A DNA stretch of 22,934 nucleotides from Pleurobrachia bachei (GCA_000695325.1 AVPN01000735.1:1-22934), one strand, 5' to 3'. Shown: positions 9,901 through 16,087, numbered from the stretch's first letter. A program made the numbers and translations. Notes: generated from the letters alone by a model not told the origin.

Positions 9901-10508
9901 CATGTTACAACAAAGTCTCACGCCCTATCTCTATCTCAGATCGACCAGAAATACTGCACTGCTGCTGAGGAGCGGGACATCCCTATAAAGGTGAGAAAGG
10001 CGGGATATTTTGATGCGGTTTCAGAAGTGTCGTGTGGCTCACACCGTCATCACACATCATCTCATAAAATGAGTGAGTGTGCTCTGTGAGGGTTCGGTAG
10101 ATCAAGAGAAAGGCAGGACACTTTGTTTTTCTGTTTCATAATGGTAGTGGGTTTAGGAGTCTAATGATTTGTCCCCCAATTTAGGAGAACTCAGAAGCAA
10201 TTAACGAAATAAGGAGAGAGTTACAAGATCTGAGAGCTATTGTTGACAAGCTCCAGAGACAGCAAGCTCCCCAAAATGAGACACCAGCGGTTCGAGACAC
10301 GCCACCCCCTCGGAACATCAACCCACCTCTGCGTGACGCCACCCCTCCAACACCTAACCCAACTCCTCCAAAACGTGACGCCACACCTCCAACGCGTGAC
10401 ATTTACAATGCTCCTTCAACGCGTGACAATGCCTCACTTCCCAAGACGCCTCCTAATCAACCGAGTAGCTCAGCGAAGGAGGAGGTTTTGTACCCAGAGC
10501 AGTTGTAG
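170..10508 (+). CDS. Long coiled-coil protein, 3' 14 exons (5' end outside window)
   Basis: Exons: 170-401, 571-695, 843-923, 1056-1234, 1413-1518, 1707-1814, 2235-2355, 2620-2752, 2970-3063, 9073-9171, 9359-9480, 9556-9709, 9940-9990, 10185-10508 (TAG). Every junction has an AG acceptor, a GT donor and matching phase. The sum is 1929 nt, exactly 643 codons including the stop. The product is almost all charged heptad-like helix rich in E, K, Q, R and L, for example EEDRRERGRMREQL and LEEHLSTVRAAVGALDTRR. It has no signal peptide or membrane segment, so a cytoplasmic or cytoskeletal role is inferred. The last ~70 residues are disordered, with repeated R-D-x-TPP motifs. Two exon ends share A-E-I-(K/D)-T-R, hinting at internal exon duplication. 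Length and style recall CCDC154/FAM81-type proteins, but I could not establish orthology. The ninth intron is about 6 kb, against roughly 70-420 bp for the others, and contains an antisense gene and an antisense partial copy of this gene. The alternative is a gene split by rearrangement or misassembly; phase agreement across the gap favours one gene. Confidence 0.75.
1021..1075 (+). repeat. 21-bp direct repeat across a 3' splice site
   Basis: GATGGATTGTATAAGATCAC occurs at 1021 and again at 1055, 34 bp apart. The second copy is the first coding bases of the exon starting at 1056; the first lies in the preceding intron. A short tandem duplication spanning the acceptor is the simplest explanation. 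Confidence 0.8.
1569..1682. mobile_element. Possible pogo/Tc1-like MITE, ~114 bp
   Basis: The ends are imperfect inverted repeats: the left starts CAGTCATACCCC and the complement of the right end starts CAGTCGGACCCC. The right end is followed by TA and the left is preceded by CA, compatible with a decayed TA target duplication. The inside is rich in CCGG/CCCC palindromes. CAGT...ACCCC ends are known from pogo/Tigger-type elements. It lies in an intron of the coiled-coil gene and encodes nothing. Confidence 0.4.
1788..1977 (+). repeat. 77-bp tandem repeat including a 5' splice site
   Basis: The end of the exon at 1707-1814 plus the start of its intron (from 1788) is repeated from 1865 with few changes, and more weakly from about 1942. 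The second copy repeats the coding sequence for KQLITSLQS, but the splice donor GGTAATT has become TGTAATT, so it is probably not used. The units also carry GTAACCATGGTAAC palindromes. Confidence 0.8.
1829..1942. promoter_or_regulatory. Intronic cluster of X-box-like (RFX-type) palindromes
   Basis: Sites at 1829-1842 and 1850-1863 read GTAACCATGGTAAC; 1929-1942 reads GTAACCATAGTAAC; 1908-1921 is one base off. The three exact sites fit the published RFX X-box pattern GTNRCC-N(0-3)-RGYAAC. They lie in the 77-bp tandem repeats. RFX factors typically drive cilium genes in animals; function here is inference, because intronic palindromes can also arise by repeat expansion. Confidence 0.4.
2014..2145. 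repeat. Small inverted-repeat element (MITE-like)
   Basis: CACTATTATAGT at 2014 is the exact reverse complement of ACTATAATAGTG ending at 2145, giving 12-bp terminal inverted repeats around 108 bp with a GC-rich centre. There is no coding capacity and no clear target duplication. The central phrase GGTCGAACAA also occurs near 12741 and, inverted, near 18292, so part of it may belong to a dispersed family. Confidence 0.35.
2424..2487 (+). repeat. 13-bp tandem repeat, five units
   Basis: TAACTTTCGATAA-type units repeat about five times, one with a T-to-C change. It is an intronic minisatellite of the coiled-coil gene. Confidence 0.85.
2547..2622 (+). repeat. 38-bp tandem duplication carrying a 3' splice site
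   Basis: CTAACCTCCCATCACAGTTT and the following bases to CTCTGTTTAG occur at 2547 and again at 2585. The second copy supplies the acceptor for the exon at 2620. The first offers an equivalent acceptor 38 bp upstream whose use would shift the reading frame. Confidence 0.85.
2858..2969 (+). repeat. 36-bp repeat, three units, each ending in a candidate acceptor
   Basis: Units begin TAGTTCTT at about 2858, 2894 and 2930. Each runs into a pyrimidine tract ending CTACCAG, CTACCAG and CTTTCAG. The last CAG is the acceptor used by the exon at 2970 in my model, because its reading frame continues from the previous exon. Confidence 0.75.
3064..3828. other. Intronic or intergenic stretch, no gene seen
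   Basis: This starts after the donor at 3063/3064. It contains one dispersed repeat copy near 3126-3175 and GA-rich low-complexity DNA from about 3495 to 3650. An open minus-strand frame near 3640-3777 is mainly a shadow of this composition. A weak minus-strand acceptor at about 3750 could begin a short terminal exon of the neighbouring secreted-protein gene, giving a ~17-residue hydrophobic tail, but this is speculative. Confidence 0.4.
3126..3175. repeat. Dispersed short repeat, copy 1
   Basis: The phrase CCTTCGTGCGCGCTGGCAAG followed by GAGTTACTTCGTAACCAAT resembles 6578-6630 and, less closely, 18113-18175. The shared core is a GC-rich stretch then TTACTTCGTWACCA. No coding potential or clear ends were seen; it may be part of a MITE or SINE family. 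Confidence 0.45.
3829..3898. repeat. (AG)35 microsatellite
   Basis: An uninterrupted 70-bp AG dinucleotide run directly abuts the first 167-bp direct repeat. Similar AG runs end both copies of the 0.53-kb repeat (15241 and 21838), and all three are followed by TT. Confidence 0.97.
3900..4066 (+). repeat. 167-bp direct repeat flanking the tRNA gene, copy 1
   Basis: It runs from TAATCCTGAACAG to TTGTTCCGATA and is repeated with the same length at 4232-4398; I found no differences by eye. The 165 bp between the copies contains the tRNA gene. It holds no recognisable gene. Confidence 0.93.
4131..4204 (+). tRNA. tRNA-Thr (anticodon TGT)
   Basis: It decodes ACA threonine codons. The acceptor stem GGCGAGG (4131-4137) pairs perfectly with CCTCGCC (4197-4203), with discriminator A at 4204. 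The D arm is GCTC...GAGC. The anticodon loop CATGTAA gives anticodon TGT after a conserved T33; its stem has one weak outer pair and one wobble. The T arm GTCGG/CCGGC closes TTCGAGC. Pol III A-box-like TAGCTCAATAGG and B-box GGTTCGAGCC are present, with no intron. It lies between 167-bp direct repeats in the large coiled-coil intron. A tRNA-derived SINE head is the alternative, but intact pairing and the following T run favour a real gene. Confidence 0.88.
4209..4213 (+). terminator. Pol III T-run terminator
   Basis: TTTTT starts five bases after the tRNA discriminator base, the normal position for RNA polymerase III termination. Confidence 0.7.
4232..4398 (+). repeat. 167-bp direct repeat flanking the tRNA gene, copy 2
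   Basis: Equal-length partner of 3900-4066. It is followed by ATAATGCAATAATAATTCTTGTT, which resembles the last bases of the ~555-bp repeats ending at 12095 and 13404, suggesting another repeat boundary. Confidence 0.93.
4474..6935 (-). CDS. Secreted/surface mosaic protein with ephrin-receptor-like and discoidin-like modules (3' end unresolved)
   Basis: Exons in transcript order: 6887-6935, 6659-6781, 6397-6501, 6016-6246, 5484-5939, 5176-5337, 4757-5014, 4474-4599 (about 503 residues). Exon 1 is a signal peptide, MYVVCYLVLVTALANQ. Exons 2-3 are Cys-containing and unrecognised. Exons 4-5 (about 230 residues) look like beta-rich ectodomain, with segments such as GMVWFANHHTQY and TKLVIECNNVLVYEI; I do not recognise them. 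Exon 6 has CYAGYYF...GCFECPGNTYS...CTPCP...PPGST, the pattern of ephrin-receptor-like/GCC2-GCC3 Cys modules. Exons 7-8 resemble an F5/8-type C (discoidin/fucolectin-like) fold: FEGDQDTYYGS early, TWNIAEFQSF late. Every intron is phase 1, as in shuffled extracellular modules. The last donor (GTAAG at 4473) needs another exon, not confidently seen; reading through stops after a few codons. The whole gene lies antisense inside the coiled-coil gene's large intron. Adhesion or recognition is inferred. Confidence 0.72.
6578..6630. repeat. Dispersed short repeat, copy 2
   Basis: The stretch GACCTTCGCACGCGCTGCTA followed by AGGGGTTACTTCGTTACCAAT parallels 3126-3175. It lies in an intron of the secreted-protein gene. 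Confidence 0.45.
6936..7519. other. 5' region of the secreted-protein gene; no gene seen
   Basis: It holds a short TG run (6955-6970), a GA-rich stretch (7045-7105), CACGTG at 7025 and 7113, and AGACCTGGCTGCAAG twice, about 154 bp apart (near 7338 and 7492). The promoter of the minus-strand gene must lie here if exon 1 is correct; no TATA box is clear. It ends at the outer border of the big palindrome. Confidence 0.5.
7520..8922 (-). pseudogene. Antisense partial copy of the coiled-coil gene 3' end (left palindrome arm)
   Basis: It mirrors 8926-10314. Exon equivalents on the minus strand are 8677-8775, 8367-8488, 8125-8278, 7844-7894 and 7520-7649. The last is cut at the palindrome border and lacks most of the R-D-x-TPP tail and the stop. 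The coding parts are nearly identical to the + strand copy: one Asn/His change in ITI(N/H)EEV and one synonymous CGG/AGG change are visible. Introns carry a few more changes and a 13-bp indel. It has no start or promoter of its own, so it is best read as a duplicated fragment. If the coiled-coil transcript crosses this intron, its RNA would contain sense and antisense versions of the same five exons. Confidence 0.85.
7520..10314. repeat. Large inverted repeat: 1.40-kb and 1.39-kb arms, 3-bp spacer
   Basis: The centre is CCTTTACC-AAA-GGTAAAGG at about 8915-8933. Arms are 7520-8922 and 8926-10314. Similarity stops at CCCCCTCGGA: the right arm continues into coding sequence, the left into unrelated DNA. 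Arms differ by a few substitutions, a cluster near 9284-9300, a cluster near 9533, a 1-bp indel and a 13-bp indel. This divergence argues against a trivial read-through artefact, but joining two haplotypes in opposite orientation remains possible. Confidence 0.93.
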
Positions 10509-10638
10509 AAAGACTTATTTTTACCCCTCATAACAACACTCATACACACCAAATGTGAATAGCGACTGTACAAAGATGTAAAAAGTTTTACCCCATTTTA
10601 TTTATTTTGATCCCAAAAAGGAGATATCCAATGAACAG

Positions 10639-10718
10639 AAAAGAGCGGCAGAGTCAAGACAGTAAACAAAAAACAAGTGAAAACCACGTGTTTCTCTGCC
10701 TCGAATCTGCCGCTCTTT
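10639..10718. terminator. Hairpin between two convergent genes
   Basis: The stretch AAAGAGCGGCAGAGTC pairs with GAATCTGCCGCTCTTT (14 of 16) around a ~48-base loop. It lies between the coiled-coil stop (10508) and the EF-hand stop (10858), which converge. It could aid 3' end formation on both strands or be a small inverted-repeat element; the sequence alone does not decide. Confidence 0.4.
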
Positions 10719-10721
10719 ATT
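10716..10721 (-). promoter_or_regulatory. AATAAA polyadenylation signal for the EF-hand gene
   Basis: AATAAA on the minus strand is ~140 bases past the EF-hand stop codon, a normal 3' UTR length. Confidence 0.5.
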
Positions 10722-10857
10722 GAATTATTTCAGACAATTAAATTGGTTTTCTCTCGGAGAAGAAAAGTTGGTGAATAAAATCTGACAAACACGTCGTCTT
10801 GAAACACGAACCACACATACACTATTTAATATCAAATATCCCGGTGTCTCTCGGCAT

Positions 10858-13800
10858 TCATTTTGGTTCCGTTTTCGGTACACTGACATAAGAAAGTTTA
10901 TAATTTCCACTAGGTGCCCCTTCCGGTGGTCCGTCCCAATCCTCGTCTGTAAGTCGTTTTACTGCCTGGCTGGCCACCTTTAGTACCAACTGTAACTCAC
11001 TCTTGTCTATCCTTCCATTGCCATCTGGGGGGGGGATGAGGGTGAGTTGTACTTGGTACTGGGTGTCATATATATACTCGTCTATTATAATACGATGTTT
11101 TACCTGAATCACAGACTGCTAAGACGGCTTTACGAACTCTCTGGACCTCATGGGCGTTCACTTCCTCTCCATTATGTCTCATCATGTCACTAATTAGCGC
11201 AAATAAGGCAGCATCACTGTCTATGAATCCCTGACCTGATGGGGATAAAATTTTAATTGAATCCGTCCGTACCAATTAGCATTCTGATTAGTCTGACAAA
11301 GTGTAACTGTTGATATAGACTGTACCTGATTTGTCGTAATGATTAAAAAGAGCATCAAATTCAGGAATGTCCATCGTCTCAATGTTAGACATCTGAAAGT
11401 TAGGCAAGGACTGTCGACCGGTCAGTTTGGTATTTTCACTATTTTTTCCCTGCCCGGGTGATTGCCGAAGGCAATCACCCGGGATGATGTTTTTAGCACG
11501 CACGTGCTAAAAAGATCATTCAGGGTTTAGAAATCAGCAGATTGTGTAGTTAGCTAAAAGTGTCCGTCCGTCCGTAACGGACGACGCCTAACAACAAGTC
11601 TGCTCCTTCATAAAACTTTCATCTCACGCTTCGTTGATTCAATAAAGTAAATGATTAACACACATTGTGGCGCGCAATTACTCGCTGATAGCACTTCCCA
11701 CTATCACCTCAAATCATTTTGGGCACCCTAGAGCCATGCCATGAAGTAGTTGAACGTCTTCTAAGCATGAAACTACTGTCATACTAGTGACTCAAGTTGA
11801 GATGCGGTTAACGTTGAAGCACTTGGTATCCAACTGGGGTCTCCTGCCTTTGTTGCCATAGCAACTGTTTTGGTTACCACAGCAACTGCTTCGGTCACCA
11901 TAGCAACTGCTTCGGTTACCATAGCAACTGGCCTATATAGTTACCTTAGTAACCAACATCTCATCAGCCAAAAAATGCTCTTTGAGCATAAAATTCGTCA
12001 AGGAAATCCAGTTTGGAAGCTTATTCATCAATTTTAAATCCATTTGAGGCAGGGAAACACCGCATTATGAATACATAATGCAATAATTCTTGTTAATAAA
12101 CAAAAACACGCGGGGTTAAGATAAACATGGACTATTTTATGGGGTAAATTGGTGACCATAGGGAGATTTGAGAATTATAGTCAGGGGGATCAGTAAGTAG
12201 GGAATTAGTGTCATGTGAGCTGGAGAAACTGATTGTGGCATAAGGAAGAGGCTTTATGGCAGTGAACGTGTTATCGAGAGATTAACAGTTTTCTATTTCA
12301 ATGAGTTACATGTTCATTGTGGTTTGATCTCTTGAGTGCTGGCTAATCTGTTTGAACCGACCGTAAAAAGTAAACGGGAAGTAAGCAACAAATCAGAACT
12401 CGTTATTTAGGTCACGTGACTGGTTATCAGCCAATCATGAGGGACCAGTTTTTCCTGATTCGGTCGGTTCCTGCTAAATAATCTCTCCCTCTTCTAACCT
12501 GTACGGGTACCCCGTGTATATTGGTCCTCTCCACTGGGTAGTGTGTGGGTTCACTTGACACATCCCCCAGGGTTATACAAGGCAGACAAGATAGGTCCTG
12601 GGTACTGTTTTGGGCGGTTGCCAACTCACTTGCCTCCTTCTTTATCCTCACCTCATCTGGTGGGGGGAGAGTGTCGTGATGTTTGTTATAATGTGGGTGG
12701 AGAGCGTTGTTATTTTCTGACCCGGGGCGTGGTGAAACATGGTCGAACAATAACAAGGCAACGTGGTGTTACCAAGGAGAGCGATACTGGAGCTAGAACA
12801 ACCAATAACCACGTTGGATAATCAGGAAATATTCCAAATAAACATGGTGTAGTTAGCTAAAAGTGTCCGTCCGTCCGTAACGGACGACGCCTAACATTAA
12901 CAACAAGTCTGCTCCTTCATAAAACTTTCATCTCACGCTTCGTTGATTCAATAAAGTAAATGATTAACACACATTGTGGCGCGCAATTACTCGCTGATAG
13001 CACTTCCCACTATCACCTCAAATCATTTTGGGCACCCTAGAGCCATGCCATGAAGTAGTTGAACGTCTTCTAAGCATGAAACTACTGTCATACTAGTGAC
13101 TCAAGTTGAGATGCGGTTAACGTTGAAGCACTTGGTATCCAACTGGGGTCTCCTGCCTTTGTTGCCATAGCAACTGTTTTGGTTACCACAGCAACTGCTT
13201 CGATCACCATAGCAACTGCTTCGGTTACCATAGCAACTGGCCTATATAGTTACCTTAGTAACCAACATCTCATCAGCCAAAAAATGCTCTTTGAGCATAA
13301 AATTCGTCAAGGAAATCCAGTTTGGAAGCTTATTCATCAATTTTAAATCCATTTGAGGCAGGGAAACACCGCATTATGAATACATAATGCAATAATTCTT
13401 GTTAGAGTCAAATTGTGAATGTGAAGTGAATCGTCTTGTAATTTAAGGGTGAAAAGAATCGATATCTAATAGATATTATCTATTCAAAACAGGTGACAGA
13501 GGTTTAAAATCTAAATTCTGTGGCGTCAAAACTTCCTGGAAATACTCACGTCTCCGAATATCGAATCCTCGACATCGAGGATGGTGTAAAGCTCGTTCAT
13601 GGACAACTGACCATCATTATTGGAGTCATACGTCAGGAAAATCTGCTGAACAGCCTGTGTGACAATTTCCGCATCGACTGCACCGTTTTCTAGGGAAAAG
13701 GAGATCGTGACAGACAGACAGACAAACAAACCGACAGACGGACTTCACACATGTACGCGCGAGGAGTTTTCTGACAACGTGAGATATTTCAACTGCGCAT

Positions 13801-14049
13801 TTTCGTCTCTACAGAACCCTCGCGCGCTCCATCTACGTCTGATCGACCAGAACTTCGTGTGCAATTGTTCATGCATGGGTTGTTGGTTCATTACTTTTCT
13901 TGAAGAGGTCTGTAAGGAATGCAGCCACTTCGTCTTGCTCCATAAAACCACTCCTGTCACTGTCATAGTGCATCCATATCTCGATAAAATCTGTACTGTG
14001 AATCTTGTCGTCCAAATGAAAACTGGACAGGAAATTTTTGGGGTCCGAC
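10858..14049 (-). CDS. Secretagogin/calbindin-like EF-hand protein (3' five exons)
   Basis: Exons in transcript order: 13895-14049, 13550-13689, 11326-11392, 11104-11235, 10858-11024 (TGA). Phases match throughout. The segment matches EF3-EF6 of the six-EF-hand calbindin/secretagogin family: FIEIWMHYDSDRSGFMEQDE, then FLTYDSNNDGQLSMNE, then LFNHYDKSGQGFIDSDA, then VCDSDGNGRIDKSE. The linker NFLSSF...DFIEIW resembles secretagogin as I remember it. Loops 1, 2 and 4 keep Asp at 1 and Glu at 12, so should bind calcium; loop 3 has Ala at 12 and probably binds poorly. The C-terminal extension (DWDGPPEGAPSGNYKLSYVS) is not typical of the vertebrate proteins. Expected role is cytosolic calcium sensing or buffering (family knowledge). 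EF1-EF2 exons are not located; a phase-compatible candidate is 15567-15742. The 13550-11392 intron holds two large repeats. Confidence 0.8.
11453..11483. repeat. Perfect 14-bp stem hairpin
   Basis: CCCGGGTGATTGCC, loop GAA, then GGCAATCACCCGGG. It lies about 60 bp upstream (minus sense) of the EF-hand exon at 11326-11392, in its intron. It may be a transposon end or an RNA hairpin. Confidence 0.7.
11490..11513. repeat. Second adjacent hairpin
   Basis: TTTTTAGCACG pairs perfectly with CGTGCTAAAAA around CA, starting 7 bp after the previous hairpin. Two perfect stems in a row suggest the structured end of a small mobile element. Confidence 0.6.
11544..12095. mobile_element. ~555-bp repeated element with X-box array, copy 1
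   Basis: It runs from GTGTAGTTAGCTAAAAGTG to TTCTTGTTA and is repeated almost exactly at 12847-13404. It starts near a GTCCGTCCGTCCGTAACGGAC motif and contains five X-box-like palindromes (11852-11953). No open frame or clear terminal inverted repeats were found. The family is unknown; a non-autonomous element or segmental duplication both fit. Both copies lie in one EF-hand intron, same orientation, 751 bp apart. Confidence 0.75.
11852..11953. promoter_or_regulatory. Five X-box-like palindromes, four at exact 21-bp spacing
   Basis: Sites begin at 11852 (GTTGCCATAGCAAC), 11873 (GTTACCACAGCAAC), 11894 (GTCACCATAGCAAC), 11915 (GTTACCATAGCAAC) and 11940 (GTTACCTTAGTAAC). All five match the RFX X-box pattern GTNRCC-N2-RGYAAC. 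Four are spaced by 21 bp, two DNA turns, so a bound factor would sit on one face. Minisatellite-type expansion could create the same spacing. Confidence 0.5.
12411..12420. promoter_or_regulatory. GTCACGTGAC palindrome
   Basis: A perfect 10-bp E-box palindrome matching the known MiT/TFE (CLEAR-type) and USF binding core. It lies between the two element copies. Function is unproven. Confidence 0.3.
12427..12756 (-). CDS. Uncertain 109-codon open frame between the two repeats
   Basis: An open minus-strand frame whose product includes PPPDEVRIKKEASELATAQN and RTNIHGVPVQVRRGRDYL, with no recognised domain, signal peptide or membrane segment. It lies in an EF-hand gene intron, but its apparent acceptor phase does not fit that gene's flanking exons (both phase 0), so it is probably not a cassette exon of it. 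It may be a small independent gene or chance; the start end overlaps a phrase (GGTCGAACAA) also found in repeats near 2082. Confidence 0.25.
   Translation of the reverse strand: MLLFDHVSPRPGSENNNALHPHYNKHHDTLPPPDEVRIKKEASELATAQNSTQDLSCLPCITLGDVSSEPTHYPVERTNIHGVPVQVRRGRDYLAGTDRIRKNWSLMIG
12847..13404. mobile_element. ~555-bp repeated element with X-box array, copy 2
   Basis: Near-identical to 11544-12095 in the same orientation. Visible differences include a ~6-bp insertion near 12896 and a G-to-A change that breaks the third X-box-like site. Remaining sites start at 13161, 13182, 13224 and 13249. Confidence 0.75.
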
Positions 14050-14709
14050 CTGCCGAAAAAGAGAAAATGTTAACATGCAAAACACTGGCTTTAAATGTAT
14101 CGCTCAATATTCTGACTTCTTAGTTCTTTTTCTCAATTCTCTTGATCATTTTAAAATTACATCAATGGGGAGGAAGAGGCTTGTTTAACAGGTGTGGATT
14201 CGCCGCCTTCCTAAAAAAGAGTTATTGGTAAGACAAAGTGACATTGAGCAAGATATCAGATATCACTAGCTCCGGGCCAGTTCCTAAGAATAGTGTGCTC
14301 ATTGAAAATTGTAACAAAAAAGGGGCGAATTGTCTCGTTCAAACTTGGCGGATTGAGAGACTTGATCGAGAGAGACAATCAAAGGCATGCGATATAATTA
14401 TAGGTGTTGCAGACGTCAGACTCTGAGTCAGTCATGCGTAAATTGGGATCAACAATATTTCATCATGCAAACTTTATAACATTTTTAGACGATCGATCAA
14501 CTGTGTATAACCACATCAAAGTGATGATGTAGCAGTGAATAGAGAATGAGTGTTTGGAAAAAACTGTAAAAAACAAGACACATATCATAATCAATGGAAC
14601 AATCGAACTGAATAGAGAAATGTCACAGAAATAGTTGTAAGCATACAGATTGAAACTGCTGGACTACCAGTGCAGTATATCCCTGTGCCAGGTACAATAC
14701 AAGCTGCAT
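14050..14709. other. No gene seen
   Basis: AT-rich sequence upstream (minus sense) of the first visible EF-hand exon. An AG acceptor near 14210 opens only a short frame, with no EF-hand signature. The missing EF1-EF2 exons were not found here. Confidence 0.5.
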
Positions 14710-15183
14710 ACTATGCACTGTATAACAGGTAGTGGAAGATCATACAGAGCAGAACGGTATTCCGTGTAATGTGGTTGTTACAATATGTTCTTCAGAGATG
14801 ACATGCTACATAGTCCCTCGTAAAAGTCGCTAAGCTAAATCTCAAATCTGTGAGGAACTTAGGACATGGTTCAAGACCCCCATTTACTCATTACTGTCAG
14901 CACGTCTGAATCGGTCTGAATCAGAATGGTTACGGCTTAGGACCGCTCGTCCTTACACAATAACTACTCCAATACACTCCTAATGATGTACTATCCAGTA
15001 AACCGTGATTTATAGTAATCGGTGTTCGAGTGCAACAATCAATATGATCACCCGATTAATATGAGCGATACCACGCGTTGTTGTACTACTAGTCGCATGA
15101 AATTAACGGTAACTTCACCGCCTCCTCAAGTTGACCTGCCATTGTATTGGAAGGGATTGAGATAGACATAGTAAAATGGGAGA

Positions 15184-15241
<58 letters not shown>
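14710..15241. repeat. 0.53-kb dispersed repeat ending in (AG)n, copy 1
   Basis: It runs from ACTATGCACTGTATAACAGG into GATA/AG microsatellite. It matches 21311-21838 at a constant offset of 6601 bp without an indel for ~480 bp before the microsatellite, and I saw no substitutions. No reading frame, inverted ends or target duplication were recognised. A very recent transposition or duplication is inferred. Confidence 0.9.
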
Positions 15242-15244
<3 letters not shown>

Positions 15245-15249
15245 ATCTT

Positions 15250-15470
15250 ATAATTACATGAAATATTCATCAATGAACTCCCAGTCTTCTTCTCTTCTTT
15301 TACCACACAATAGTCGCTGTAACAACTGAGTCCTGGAAAGGGTTGTGGTAGCAAGGGAGTTGTTGATCCGGAGCACGTACAGTTACACAGTACAATGTCA
15401 GTTGAAATGTTCCTTGTCTGTCGGCTCTCACACCGGACTGAGCTGAAGGCCCGGTATGAGCTTACGTGAG
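15250..15470 (-). CDS. Possible exon of a Cys-rich secreted segment
   Basis: Downstream (minus sense) of a CCTTCAG acceptor near 15453 an open frame encodes CES, CNCTCSGS and SCYSDYC, i.e. six cysteines in ~60 residues, before running into the AG microsatellite. Such spacing suggests a disulfide-rich extracellular piece. I cannot fix its ends or parent gene; it may belong with the signal-peptide exons at 15874-16620 on the same strand. Confidence 0.3.
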
Positions 15471-15566
15471 CCCGGCCCGAAGTCTCAGGCGACTCAAGCA
15501 AGGGATACATTAAATCCCAATTTAAAAAATCCGACTGTACAGTCAATTCCCAGCAAATATACTGAC

Positions 15567-15742
15567 CTTTCCTCACCAAGACAGCGTAGAATCTGAGGAT
15601 CTGACCAAAAAACATCGTTTACACTCGCTAAAAACTGGATGACCTCGGATACCTCTTTTTCATCCATGTACTCAAACTGACAAATCGTCAACTGGATCAC
15701 CGCCATGCCTGAAGAGTGGAGCGATAGTGTTGTTCTGAGTGC
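15567..15742 (-). CDS. Possible exon, candidate 5' exon of the EF-hand gene
   Basis: Bounded by an ATTCAG acceptor and a weak GTCAGT donor, this 176-nt frame contains EYMDEKEVSEVIQFLASVND then FWSDPQILRCLGEE. YMDEKEVSEVIQFL could be the end of a degenerate EF-hand loop and its exit helix. It ends in phase 2, as the first visible EF-hand exon at 14049 requires. A stronger donor (GTGAGG, 15576/15575) would end in the wrong phase. Confidence 0.3.
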
Positions 15743-15873
15743 CTGAATATTACAAAGTTGGGGATATACAAATACAATGATAATTGATAAAGTATATTCG
15801 GAGTTTGAAATAATTAATAAATAATGGAGTTTATCGGGAGTTTATCAACCATGGTAGGACTCGTTGGATTTAC

Positions 15874-16087
15874 CACCACGAAGTGTTTTGGAAATAGATG
15901 GATCGAGTGTTTTGTAAACCCAATCCCTCTTCCCAGTACACATATAAGCCTCCACTAGTTGAGCTACCAACTCTGCATCGACTCTACCCCGCTCTTCAAA
16001 CACAATGACGTCATTGTCTCGCGTGACGTCACAATTAGTATTCCCAAAGAGACATAGTATGAGAACACAGAGAAAGCAGAGAATCAT
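15874..16087 (-). CDS. Signal-peptide exon B of a small secreted-protein pair
   Basis: Starts with ATG at 16087 and a strong signal peptide, MILCFLCVLILCLFGNTNC, then GRVDAELVAQLVEAYMCTGK and RDWVYKTLDPSISKTLRG. It closely parallels exon A at 16380-16620: (L/V)(I/V)EAY(F/M)CTG(N/K)R(N/D)WVY. I prefer the downstream ATG, because the frame's earlier Met lacks a signal sequence. A GTAAAT donor at 15873 is at the position homologous to exon A's donor, phase 1; reading through gives a stop at 15845. Family not recognised. VDAEIVTQAV in the EF-hand gene (13550-13689) is faintly similar. Confidence 0.55.

Noticed and set aside
11544-13404. Two direct ~555-bp repeats around 751 bp as an LTR-type element
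   Set aside because: The shared ends are not TG...CA, no matching target duplication was seen outside, and the internal part shows no primer-binding site or retroviral-type frame. Two independent copies or a segmental duplication fits better.
13659-14123. 154-codon plus-strand frame
   Set aside because: It lies antisense to two well-supported EF-hand exons and has no recognisable domain.
15115-15240. Long Ser-Leu repeat protein at the end of a minus-strand frame
   Set aside because: It is the AG microsatellite read as coding; the same occurs at 21690-21950.
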